From positions 1 to 37,526 of the IMG/VR virus record IMGVR_UViG_3300036978_000071: 37,526 bases of DNA. One strand, written 5' to 3'. The translations under genes were made by a program, and so were the position numbers. Shown piece after piece: positions 23,518 to 30,037 of this stretch; the stretch's first letter is position 1; each line of letters begins with the position of its first letter. The DNA is from a virus. Below the pieces are notes generated by a model. The model ran no database searches. It was not told the origin of the DNA and saw only the letters and a program-made list of their open reading frames with translations.

Positions 23518-24263
23518 AGCTTGACTTCCTTTGTGTCAAAATTGTATTCGCCATCATGCAGAATACGAGCCATCTGTGCTTGAATGAGAGCAAACTCTGC
23601 TGTGTATCCGGCTGTGGTGTAAGCGTCCTCTACGGTCTTCCAGCTGACTCCGTGCTTAGTCAGAAGCTTCTCAGCAGTAACAGGACCAACACCCTCTAGT
23701 CCGGGGTAGCCATCGGTCTTGTCCCCGATAAGAGTCTGCATGAGCCAGTACTTTGTAGCCTCAGTCTCAGTAATGAGACTAAAGGCTTCAGTGTCTGGGT
23801 TGAACAACCATCCCGGAATGGTCTTGAAGTCCTTGTCGATGGAGATGCTGAGGGATGAGTGTCCCTTCTTCTGCGCCCGTGTATGCATGATCCCAATGAG
23901 ATCATCAGCTTCGAGGCGTTCCTCGATCACACAGGCGTAGGTTCCATACAGAAGATCCCTGAGAGCCTTGTAACCCGCTGGCTTACGGACCTTCTTCCGA
24001 TGAGCTTTGTACTGGGGGTAAATCTCCTTACGGTAGTTACCTGATCCCGTGAAGTACAAAGTAAGACTGCCTTTGGTCATAGCCTTGTACTTATCCATGG
24101 TGTTCTTAGCCATGCTCAAAGCCTCGTTGATGTTGCAGAACACAATGTCTAGATCATCATCAAATCGAGCACAGTACTCACACGACGAGCAGATGCCGTA
24201 AATCAGGATATCGCCATCGATATGAACCTCATCAAAGGATTGAGGAAGTAAGTCAATCTTCAA
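23493..24263 (-). CDS. 5'-3' exonuclease (gp6-like, FEN family)
   Basis: A 256-residue flap-endonuclease-type nuclease that in T7 degrades RNA primers and host DNA. Visible metal-site acidic residues are in VHIDGDILIY (about 13-22), EERLEADDLIG (about 113-123) and SISIDKDFKT, followed by the helix-hairpin-helix DGYPGLEGVGPVTAEKLL. Lengths match the family. The start is TTG at 24263 with GGAGG six bases upstream, overlapping the previous gene by 11 nt. A phage-type palindrome is embedded at 23763-23780, where it encodes SLITET. Confidence 0.9.
   Translation of the reverse strand: MKIDLLPQSFDEVHIDGDILIYGICSSCEYCARFDDDLDIVFCNINEALSMAKNTMDKYKAMTKGSLTLYFTGSGNYRKEIYPQYKAHRKKVRKPAGYKALRDLLYGTYACVIEERLEADDLIGIMHTRAQKKGHSSLSISIDKDFKTIPGWLFNPDTEAFSLITETEATKYWLMQTLIGDKTDGYPGLEGVGPVTAEKLLTKHGVSWKTVEDAYTTAGYTAEFALIQAQMARILHDGEYNFDTKEVKLWQPPANN
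23763..23780 (-). promoter_or_regulatory. Phage RNAP promoter candidate inside exonuclease
   Basis: Minus-strand AGTCTCATTACTGAGACT, one base off the consensus palindrome. It is the only copy upstream of the head and tail genes, so transcription from it would read the DUF1599-like gene, the portal and onward. The predicted start would be the G of GAGACT, by alignment to T7. This equals a class III promoter position. Confidence 0.6.
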
Positions 24264-24471
24264 AGTTTGCCTCCGCTAGTTTCTTAGCCATTTCGAGTAG
24301 CCCGTAGATCTCATGGATGGGAGCGTTAGTTGCACATCGATAATCATCTCGAACAGTGGTTGTACTTTGGTAGCCAATAAAGAACATGGCATCGAATCGC
24401 TTCTGCAATTCGCTCAGTAGATCTTCGGTGGACACCAGTTCAAGATGTGCGGCGTTGTCAGGTTCATTCAT
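24253..24471 (-). CDS. Small hypothetical protein in replication block
   Basis: A 72-residue protein starting MNEPDNAAHLELVSTEDLL. The helix LLSELQKRFDAMFFIGYQST followed by a C-terminal helix GLLEMAKKLAEANF resembles small phage proteins of the 'ELxxRFDxxxFxG' type, of unknown function. I chose ATG 24471, which overlaps the polymerase stop by one base (TAATG), over the longer frame to 24525 that overlaps the polymerase. Confidence 0.6.
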   Translation of the reverse strand: MNEPDNAAHLELVSTEDLLSELQKRFDAMFFIGYQSTTTVRDDYRCATNAPIHEIYGLLEMAKKLAEANFED

Positions 24472-26216
24472 TAGTGAGTTTCCGCCCAGTTCTTCCCAAC
24501 GCGATATTCGCCATCGAGGGGACATCGGAATCCGTACTCAGCTCCTGCCTTCTGGATTGCCTTCACCATGATCCTACCAGCCTCATCAGCATTGGAAGAA
24601 GAACACATCAGTTGATACTCATCGTGGACTGATGCCACCTGCTGCACCAAGATGTTGCGTTCGGCATACTCCTTGTGGGCAATGATGCAAGCCTTCTTCA
24701 TCACCACAGCACCAGCACTCTGAAGAAGCGTGTTCAACGCTGCATGAGCACTACGAATGATGAGAGGCCGTCCATCGATGCCCTTGAGCTTCCCCTTCGT
24801 AGCAACAACACGCTCAACATCATCCTTGAGCTTCTGGAATGCAGGGACAGCCGCATAGAAGTTAGCCCTGCTCTTCTTACCCTTCTTTGGATCGCCACCA
24901 AGAACGATGCCTAGCTTGGGATCTCCAGCGCCGTAGATAAGGGCGTAGATGCCTCCCTTAGCCTGATTGCGGGCTGTCTTGTGCGTTGGGTTGGCTTTGT
25001 CCTGTGTCTGCTGTGGGGCCAAGCCGAACGCCTTAGCGTTCTCCCAGTGAATGTCACAAGACAGGATCTTCTTGGCGTAGGCAGCACCGTCATACTTACC
25101 TAGGAAATGGGCAAGGCAACGGAGCTCAAGACCCGAAGCATCCACACCCACGAGAACCATGCCCTTAGCCGCAATGAATAGAGAGCGGTACGCAGGGTCA
25201 GTTGGAACCTGAGCCATGTTGGGGAAGCTGTGGGTGCAGCGCCCTGTGACTGCTCCGTTGGTATTAACCCGTCCATGCAGTCTTCCGTTCTTCTGTAGCT
25301 TGAGCCAAGCGTTGTCCCCATCAGCCAGCTGACCAAGTCTCTTAATACAAGTCAGGTAGTTGACGAGGAACTTTGCTTCTGGGTAGTCGAGGGATGCCAG
25401 TACGGCTTCATCCACACGAGCACGACCATCTGGTGTCATCTCCTCTGGAACCCATCCATACTTCTCAATCAATCGATCAGCAATCTGCATCCTACTGCCG
25501 GGATTGAACTGCTCAATCTTGTCCTTCATGTCCTTACCGGTCTTCTCACTAACACGCTTGATGACCTTGTCTGGGAAGATCTCATGCATCTGTGCTTCAA
25601 TTGCCAGCTTCTCCTTGAGCAGCGATGCATGAAGAACCTCAGCAGCAGCAACATCAAAGGGGAAGCCAATGCGCTCCTGTACTCTGATGATCTGGGCAAA
25701 GCCATGCTCAACTTCTACTGCCTCTTCAGCAATGCTGTCGAGATCGAGATCGTGAAACAGACACGCAGTGACTTCCACATCCCTCTTGCAGTACTCCAAC
25801 ATCTCCGCAGAGAACTCAGTAAAGCTTGGAGTCTCGCCCTTATGCATCCGCAAGCGGTGACCCCAAGCCTTGAGGCTGTGTGAGCCCACCATCTCCTTTG
25901 GAAAGCCAGCATTCAAGGAACCGAAGTCATCGTTGCGTAGGTCTGGATACTTGAGTCTGGAAAGAATCAAAGTATCAATGACCCTGCACTTCGGTGTGAA
26001 GCCGATCAACTTGGTGAGGGCTGGCAGATCGAAAGCCATGATGTTGTGGCCGATCAACTCAGTTGCCTTACCCGCTAGTTCTTTGAACTCCGTTGGAGAA
26101 ACCATTACTGGCTCTGCTCCATCGATGCTCACAACAATGCAGTGAAGCGTTTGGAGATCAGTCAGGTTGAGCCAATCTTCAAGTGGGTTGGTTTCTATGT
26201 CTAGGAATAATCTCAT
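24471..26216 (-). CDS. DNA polymerase, family A (gp5-like)
   Basis: A 581-residue replicative polymerase, shorter than T7 gp5 (704). The 3'-5' exonuclease has LFLDIETN (D6, E8), HNIMAFDL (D63) and YCKRDVEVT (Y142, D146). The polymerase has motif A VGVDASGLELR (D359), O-helix RNQAKGGIYALIYG (R416, K420, Y424, Y428) and motif C VHDE (D532). Y424 aligns with E. coli Pol I F762 and T7 Y526; Tyr here is the T7-like state linked with virulent phages. The thioredoxin-binding loop of T7 seems absent. ATG overlaps the preceding stop. Confidence 0.95.
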   Translation of the reverse strand: MRLFLDIETNPLEDWLNLTDLQTLHCIVVSIDGAEPVMVSPTEFKELAGKATELIGHNIMAFDLPALTKLIGFTPKCRVIDTLILSRLKYPDLRNDDFGSLNAGFPKEMVGSHSLKAWGHRLRMHKGETPSFTEFSAEMLEYCKRDVEVTACLFHDLDLDSIAEEAVEVEHGFAQIIRVQERIGFPFDVAAAEVLHASLLKEKLAIEAQMHEIFPDKVIKRVSEKTGKDMKDKIEQFNPGSRMQIADRLIEKYGWVPEEMTPDGRARVDEAVLASLDYPEAKFLVNYLTCIKRLGQLADGDNAWLKLQKNGRLHGRVNTNGAVTGRCTHSFPNMAQVPTDPAYRSLFIAAKGMVLVGVDASGLELRCLAHFLGKYDGAAYAKKILSCDIHWENAKAFGLAPQQTQDKANPTHKTARNQAKGGIYALIYGAGDPKLGIVLGGDPKKGKKSRANFYAAVPAFQKLKDDVERVVATKGKLKGIDGRPLIIRSAHAALNTLLQSAGAVVMKKACIIAHKEYAERNILVQQVASVHDEYQLMCSSSNADEAGRIMVKAIQKAGAEYGFRCPLDGEYRVGKNWAETH

Positions 26217-26395
26217 ATGTCCACCATGTCCTCTAGGGTTCTACCCTGATCCTCAAGCAGCGTTCTTAGCTTGAGTAAAGCCTGTCTGCCTATTTCCTTG
26301 GCATGATCAGGCTTGATGTTCTCTTTCTCTCGTTCATTCCACAGCTGGGCAACCTCTGCCCATGTGTTCAAGTACTTGTCTTGTTCAGTGCTCAC
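26213..26395 (-). CDS. Small hypothetical helical protein
   Basis: About 60 residues: STEQDKYLNTWAEVAQLWNE and then KPDHAKEIGRQALLKLRTLL. No family recognised; charged and helical. I place the start at the GTG at 26395, which overlaps the previous stop, rather than the ATG at 26434, because the latter overlaps 50 bases of the upstream gene. The Shine-Dalgarno is weak in either case. It is coupled to the polymerase by ATGA. Confidence 0.5.
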   Translation of the reverse strand: MSTEQDKYLNTWAEVAQLWNEREKENIKPDHAKEIGRQALLKLRTLLEDQGRTLEDMVDI

Positions 26396-26735
26396 GGTTC
26401 TCGTATTCAGCAAGTTTGTACTTGAGCCTTGCATTCTCCATACGGAGTCGAAGGATCAGTTGTTTCTCGTCCACCAATGTCAATGGCTCCATGAAGATCG
26501 GAGTGTGCTCACCCAACCATCCTCCAAGGATATTGAATTCGAAGTACTCAATGGCATCGGTTTCGTCCATACCCATGCTCATCAGATTCGCACGGATTAG
26601 GGCGTTGTCATAGACCGCTAGTGCCAGTTGGCCACAACGCTGACCAACACCAATCAGTGCGTTGTCGTGTCCGTCCACGAACAGTGCTTCTTCATTCTGC
26701 GAAGCAACCAAATCCCTCTCTTCAATATGCTTCAT
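26385..26735 (-). CDS. Conserved phage hypothetical (FVDGHDNALIGV family)
   Basis: A 116-residue protein. The block EEALFVDGHDNALIGVGQRC, then ALAVYDNALIRANLM, then DETDAIEYFEFNILGGWLGE matches a widespread small phage protein with a .DG.D.AIIGV motif and an A.E.FEFN..G.W.GE motif. Function is unknown in the family. I take the ATG at 26735, which overlaps the dockerin-protein stop (ATGA), with GGGGG eight bases upstream; the ATG at 26741 is too close to that G-run. The C-terminal 30 residues are a charged helix. Confidence 0.75.
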   Translation of the reverse strand: MKHIEERDLVASQNEEALFVDGHDNALIGVGQRCGQLALAVYDNALIRANLMSMGMDETDAIEYFEFNILGGWLGEHTPIFMEPLTLVDEKQLILRLRMENARLKYKLAEYENREH

Positions 26736-27361
26736 CGGCATGGCCCCCAGTTTCCCAACACTCCTGCCAAGTACTGAGTGCCGAATTGATTCCAGTGTGT
26801 GAGCACCAGAGACAAATCAATTGGGCCTACAAAGAGATCACCATCGATATCGAACGCGCTGCCGGTGATCGTTGCGCTTGTGGTCAAACCTGTAACAGGC
26901 CATCCACCAACATTGCTTCCCCACACAATCGTTTCCTCTGGATACGAGGTATAGGTAAGAGCAGGGATGAACTCAACAGAGGTTGAGGCAAACGGCTGAA
27001 GCACGGTGAACTTGAACACCGTCATGGTGTCAAACCCATCGACCATGGTGGCGCAGCCGCACAGAGGTGAGAGCCAGTAGTAAAGAGCATCACCATCAGC
27101 GGGTGGAATGACCTCATTGATTCCACTGAGATCGCCATACCAGCCCTTGGGGGCAGGGAGAAACGACATCAGTGCAGGAAGAGTATTGGTTGAGTTGTCG
27201 ATGCCATCGAAGCGAAGAACAGTGTTGTCCCATTTGATGATGATGTCTGCTGCATTCATTCGAACAGCAGGGGATGCATAGGCAACAAGAGGAACGGACA
27301 CAGACTCACCAACTGAGTATGGACCACTAGAGACTAGAAGTAGGTCGATCAGTTCGAACAT
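26732..27361 (-). CDS. Cohesin-like / dockerin (F-hand) protein
   Basis: A 209-residue protein. Residues about 8-165 look like a cohesin-type beta-sandwich (SVGESVSVPLVAYASP, then IIIKWDNTVLRFDGID, then MTVFKFTV). Residues 171-182, DIDGDLFVGPID, form a perfect dockerin F-hand calcium loop, followed by LSLVLTHWNQ and a final VLGNWGPC. This calcium loop with a W-G-P-C ending is characteristic of abundant secreted proteins of planctomycetes. No signal peptide is present. The start has AAGGAG about seven bases upstream. It sits between helicase and polymerase with no link to replication, so it looks acquired from a host. Function in the phage is unknown. Confidence 0.8.
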   Translation of the reverse strand: MFELIDLLLVSSGPYSVGESVSVPLVAYASPAVRMNAADIIIKWDNTVLRFDGIDNSTNTLPALMSFLPAPKGWYGDLSGINEVIPPADGDALYYWLSPLCGCATMVDGFDTMTVFKFTVLQPFASTSVEFIPALTYTSYPEETIVWGSNVGGWPVTGLTTSATITGSAFDIDGDLFVGPIDLSLVLTHWNQFGTQYLAGVLGNWGPCR

Positions 27362-27470
27362 TCTTTGGCTCCTTCTTCAGTGCTTCTGCACGAAGCTTTG
27401 CAATTTTTTCTGCTTTTTGCTGGCTGTTCATGCGCCACGGATGGTTCTTCTTGGGGGGAATGGCGGTCAC
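27327..27470 (-). CDS. Small basic protein, 47 aa
   Basis: A 47-residue frame read from a GTG overlapping the helicase stop by four bases (GTGA), with GGAGA six bases upstream. Sequence opens with TAIPPKKNHPWRMNSQQKAE and has a helical Lys/Glu/Ala core (KIAKLRAEALKKE). It fills the otherwise empty gap between helicase and the dockerin gene and overlaps the latter's start by 35 nt. A shorter version from the ATG at 27431 is possible. No family recognised. Confidence 0.55.
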   Translation of the reverse strand: MTAIPPKKNHPWRMNSQQKAEKIAKLRAEALKKEPKNVRTDRPTSSL

Positions 27471-29062
27471 TGAATGTCTCCGTTGATTGGAAGTTCTTCG
27501 ATCTCGACAAGGCGACCTGAATCACGATACCAACGCAAGCCACCGGCCAAGCCAGTCTCGCCTGTGTATCGGTTCTTCAAAACCCTAAGCACTAATAGAT
27601 TACCGTTTTCTGCATCCTGTTGGTCACGCTCGAAGCCAATCACTGCATCAGCAAGTTGAGCGATTGAGTGTGAGCCCCGCAGTTGAGACAAGGATGTCTG
27701 TGCTCCCTGCTCATGCCCATGCTCTCCAGCAGGACGGCGAAGATGTGATACAACGAACAAGGCAATCTGTGTCTCTTCAACAAGCGAACGCAGAGCAGTC
27801 ATGGTGTTGTCGATCAATCGACGCTCGTCACCATCACCAAGACCAGACACAACAATGCTCAAGTGATCGAGGAATACATACTCGCATCCCAGAGCCTTGG
27901 TCATGTATCTGACCCGCGCCAATAGGTTCTCAGGATCGACAGAACCAAAGTGATCAAACAGAACAACTTGACCCACAGTGACATCGAAAGCTTCTCGCTT
28001 CTGCTCTTCATTGATCCCACGCTCCTTCCACCAATACGGTGGACAATTCAGATGGATGCCCATCAGGTTCTGGCTAGTCCTCTTCACCGATTCTTCGAGC
28101 ATGAGTACGCCAACCTTCTTGCCACAGCGCACAAGATGGCACACCAGTTCACGACATACGGAGGACTTACCGATGCCTGTTCCCGATGTCATGACGATCA
28201 GTTCACCCCTGCGGATGCCCATCAACTTCTCGTTGATCCGCACCCATGGGTAAGGAACACTCTCAGTGGTGTCCTCAGCGATAACTACATCCCACAGGTC
28301 TGAGCCAAGTACAACGCCATCAGGGCGGTACACCTTGGCCCCGTAGACCGCGTCTACGACCTTTGCACCCTGCCCAGCCATGTGAGCCTCGTTGGCATCC
28401 TTGAAGCCCTGTACGCGGCCAATGCGGGCCTTGCCGGGTGTGAGGAGAAGAGCACACTCCCTAGCAGCCTTGTTACCTACATCATCATCATCAAACAGGA
28501 TGTTGACGGTGTCGAATGTCTCAAGCCATTCAAGGTTCTTCTGGAATGACTTAACTGCTCCTGCTGCTCCAGTAGGGATGGAGACAACAGGCCACTTGTT
28601 TCCAAAGAGTTGAGAGACTGTGAGGGCATCGATCTCTCCCTCTGTGACCGTGACCATCTTGCCACCATCACGCCACAGATGAGATCCGTACAACGGGACT
28701 TCCTTGAAGTCTCCCAGCGTTGTGAATTCCTTTGTGGGGAAGCGAAGCTTCTGCGCGATGATTACGCCGTCCTTGTAGTACTGAGCTACATGGACATTCT
28801 GCCCAAAGAAGTCTCCTAGTCCGTATCCCCAGATACGACAGGTGTCCTCACTGATTCCGCGCTTCTTTAATGCGGAGAATGTGACATCGATCATGTTCGT
28901 CTTTCGTGCTGGCTTAGTCTCAGTAGTGAGACTCGATTCGGCTGCTTCGTGGTGATTACATCCAAAGCAAAAACCGTGTCCATCGGTGTAGCGAGCAAGA
29001 TTGTTCTTGCTGCCGCAGCTAGGACACGGTTCGTGCTTTACGAATTCTGACTGGTTCGACAT
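27467..29062 (-). CDS. Primase/helicase (gp4-like)
   Basis: A 531-residue bifunctional enzyme. Zinc finger C13, C16, C32, C35; TOPRIM primase with TEGEIDAL (E141, E143) and ILFDDDDVG (D191-D194); hexameric helicase with Walker A SGTGIGKS (293-300), Walker B YVFLDH (D399), H-motif VVSH (H440), LRGSHSIAQLAD and ERDQQ containing a likely arginine finger (R479). Size and order match T7 gp4. An internal Met57 follows a promoter-like palindrome at 28916-28933, so a zinc-finger-less short form is likely. AGGGAAC precedes the ATG. It overlaps RusA by 44 nt. Confidence 0.95.
   Translation of the reverse strand: MSNQSEFVKHEPCPSCGSKNNLARYTDGHGFCFGCNHHEAAESSLTTETKPARKTNMIDVTFSALKKRGISEDTCRIWGYGLGDFFGQNVHVAQYYKDGVIIAQKLRFPTKEFTTLGDFKEVPLYGSHLWRDGGKMVTVTEGEIDALTVSQLFGNKWPVVSIPTGAAGAVKSFQKNLEWLETFDTVNILFDDDDVGNKAARECALLLTPGKARIGRVQGFKDANEAHMAGQGAKVVDAVYGAKVYRPDGVVLGSDLWDVVIAEDTTESVPYPWVRINEKLMGIRRGELIVMTSGTGIGKSSVCRELVCHLVRCGKKVGVLMLEESVKRTSQNLMGIHLNCPPYWWKERGINEEQKREAFDVTVGQVVLFDHFGSVDPENLLARVRYMTKALGCEYVFLDHLSIVVSGLGDGDERRLIDNTMTALRSLVEETQIALFVVSHLRRPAGEHGHEQGAQTSLSQLRGSHSIAQLADAVIGFERDQQDAENGNLLVLRVLKNRYTGETGLAGGLRWYRDSGRLVEIEELPINGDIQ
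28916..28933 (-). promoter_or_regulatory. Phage RNAP promoter candidate inside primase/helicase
   Basis: An exact copy of the consensus palindrome, minus-strand AGTCTCACTACTGAGACT, lying in codons 44-49 of the helicase gene (SLTTET). The in-frame ATG for Met57 is at 28894, about 22 nt further on. Transcription from it would produce an mRNA for the short helicase and all genes downstream to the exonuclease. Confidence 0.68.
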
Positions 29063-29402
29063 TGTGTTCCCTTATTTCCACTTCAATGCGAGGTTCAGTC
29101 GAGTACTTTTTCGAAGCAATGATCCTACAGATCTGAACATCATCCTTCCAAGCCCACTCATTCAGTACATCGAGTGCGCCCTTCTGGTAATTGTCGATGT
29201 CGCCTATGGGATACGGGTTGCTTGGATTCTTCGGTGTTCGGCAGAAGAAGGTAATCTCGACCTCAAGCGGTCCTGATACAGGGCAGCCCTTGGGGAGATT
29301 CATTTCTCCAAGGGCTGCCCACGCGAGTCGCCGGAATGAGTCGTATCGCTTCTGGTAGTACACCCGCCCATTCCGCATTACACGGGGACGGGATGCTGCC
29401 AC
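29019..29402 (-). CDS. RusA-like Holliday junction resolvase
   Basis: A 127-residue protein matching RusA-type endonucleases: PIGDIDNYQKGALDVLNEWA carries the conserved D-x-D-N-x-x-K pattern, and WKDDVQICRII supplies the second acidic pair before K in ASKKY. RusA resolves four-way junctions; here it would replace the T7 gp3 endonuclease that debranches replicating DNA for packaging. Start is GTG at 29402 with a poor Shine-Dalgarno. The gene contains a large inverted repeat at 29281-29320. Confidence 0.87.
   Translation of the reverse strand: MAASRPRVMRNGRVYYQKRYDSFRRLAWAALGEMNLPKGCPVSGPLEVEITFFCRTPKNPSNPYPIGDIDNYQKGALDVLNEWAWKDDVQICRIIASKKYSTEPRIEVEIREHNVEPVRIRKARTVS
29281..29320 (-). repeat. 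Long inverted repeat within RusA gene
   Basis: Perfect 13-bp arms, GGGCAGCCCTTGG at 29281-29293 and its complement at 29308-29320, flank a 14-nt loop in which AGA/TCT can add three more pairs. This gives a very stable mRNA hairpin inside coding sequence (encoding AALGEMNLPKGC). It could be an RNase III type processing site or a translational regulator. It lacks a U-tract, so it is not a standard terminator. Confidence 0.75.
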
Positions 29403-29425
29403 TGGCTCGACCCATAGGATGATTC

Positions 29426-30025
29426 TCAGAAGTCGTTTCCTTCGTCGAAAGTTTGAGCAGCCTCGACCAAGGGCGTTAGCTCCTTGACGAAGCCATCGGT
29501 AGCCTTGAAGCCGAAGGCATCAAAGTTGTCACCAGCGACCCACTGACGCAGTTCGAGGACTTGAACAGCTTTGAGCCGCAGGGAAAGACCGTGTCCCACC
29601 ATTGCGGTGAAGTACGGGGCTGCTTCAAAGGCGACCTTGATGACTGAGCCACTACCAATCGAGAGATCGGTAACAGGGTTGCCCTTAGCGTCGAAGATGG
29701 CTGGCTTCTGATCCCACTGCTTGTCACCAGTTCCACCCTTAGCCTTGAGCTTGAACTTGAAGCGGGTCTTGCCGTCCTCAGCTTCCTTCCAAGGGGAATC
29801 AGCGCGCTTGAGAGCCTTCTTGCCCTTCTCCTTGCACTCAGTGGCGTAGGCAGCATCAACTACCTTCGTCAGTTGAGCAATGAGCTGCTGGGCATCAGCA
29901 CCAGAGAGATCGAGGTCAACGGAGAAGACTCCATTGGCATCGAACTTAGTGTCAGCCTTCTCAAGCCTTGGGTAGACGGCGATACCAGCAGGGCTGGTAA
30001 TACGAACGGTGTTCTGCTTCTTCAT
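29426..30025 (-). CDS. Single-stranded DNA-binding protein (gp2.5-like)
   Basis: A 199-residue protein in the T7 gp2.5 position, right after RNA polymerase. It has an OB-fold-type layout: IAVYPRLEKADTKFDANGVF, then a Lys-rich middle, FKFKLKAKGG, DLSIGSGSVIKVAFEAAPYF and VVELR-like strands (KAVQVLELRQW). The acidic C-terminus with terminal Phe (TFDEGNDF) is the partner-binding tail typical of phage SSBs. GGAGAACA precedes the ATG. Confidence 0.88.
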   Translation of the reverse strand: MKKQNTVRITSPAGIAVYPRLEKADTKFDANGVFSVDLDLSGADAQQLIAQLTKVVDAAYATECKEKGKKALKRADSPWKEAEDGKTRFKFKLKAKGGTGDKQWDQKPAIFDAKGNPVTDLSIGSGSVIKVAFEAAPYFTAMVGHGLSLRLKAVQVLELRQWVAGDNFDAFGFKATDGFVKELTPLVEAAQTFDEGNDF

Positions 30026-30037
30026 TGTTGTTCTCCA

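Noticed and set aside
24472-24479. ACTCACTA on the minus strand, matching the T7 promoter core
   Set aside because: No palindromic arm follows and it spans the end of the polymerase gene; a short match of this kind is expected by chance.
27349-27543. 64-codon minus-strand frame overlapping the helicase end
   Set aside because: Its ATG lies deep in the helicase gene with no ribosome site. The GTG frame at 27470 has better support for the same gap.
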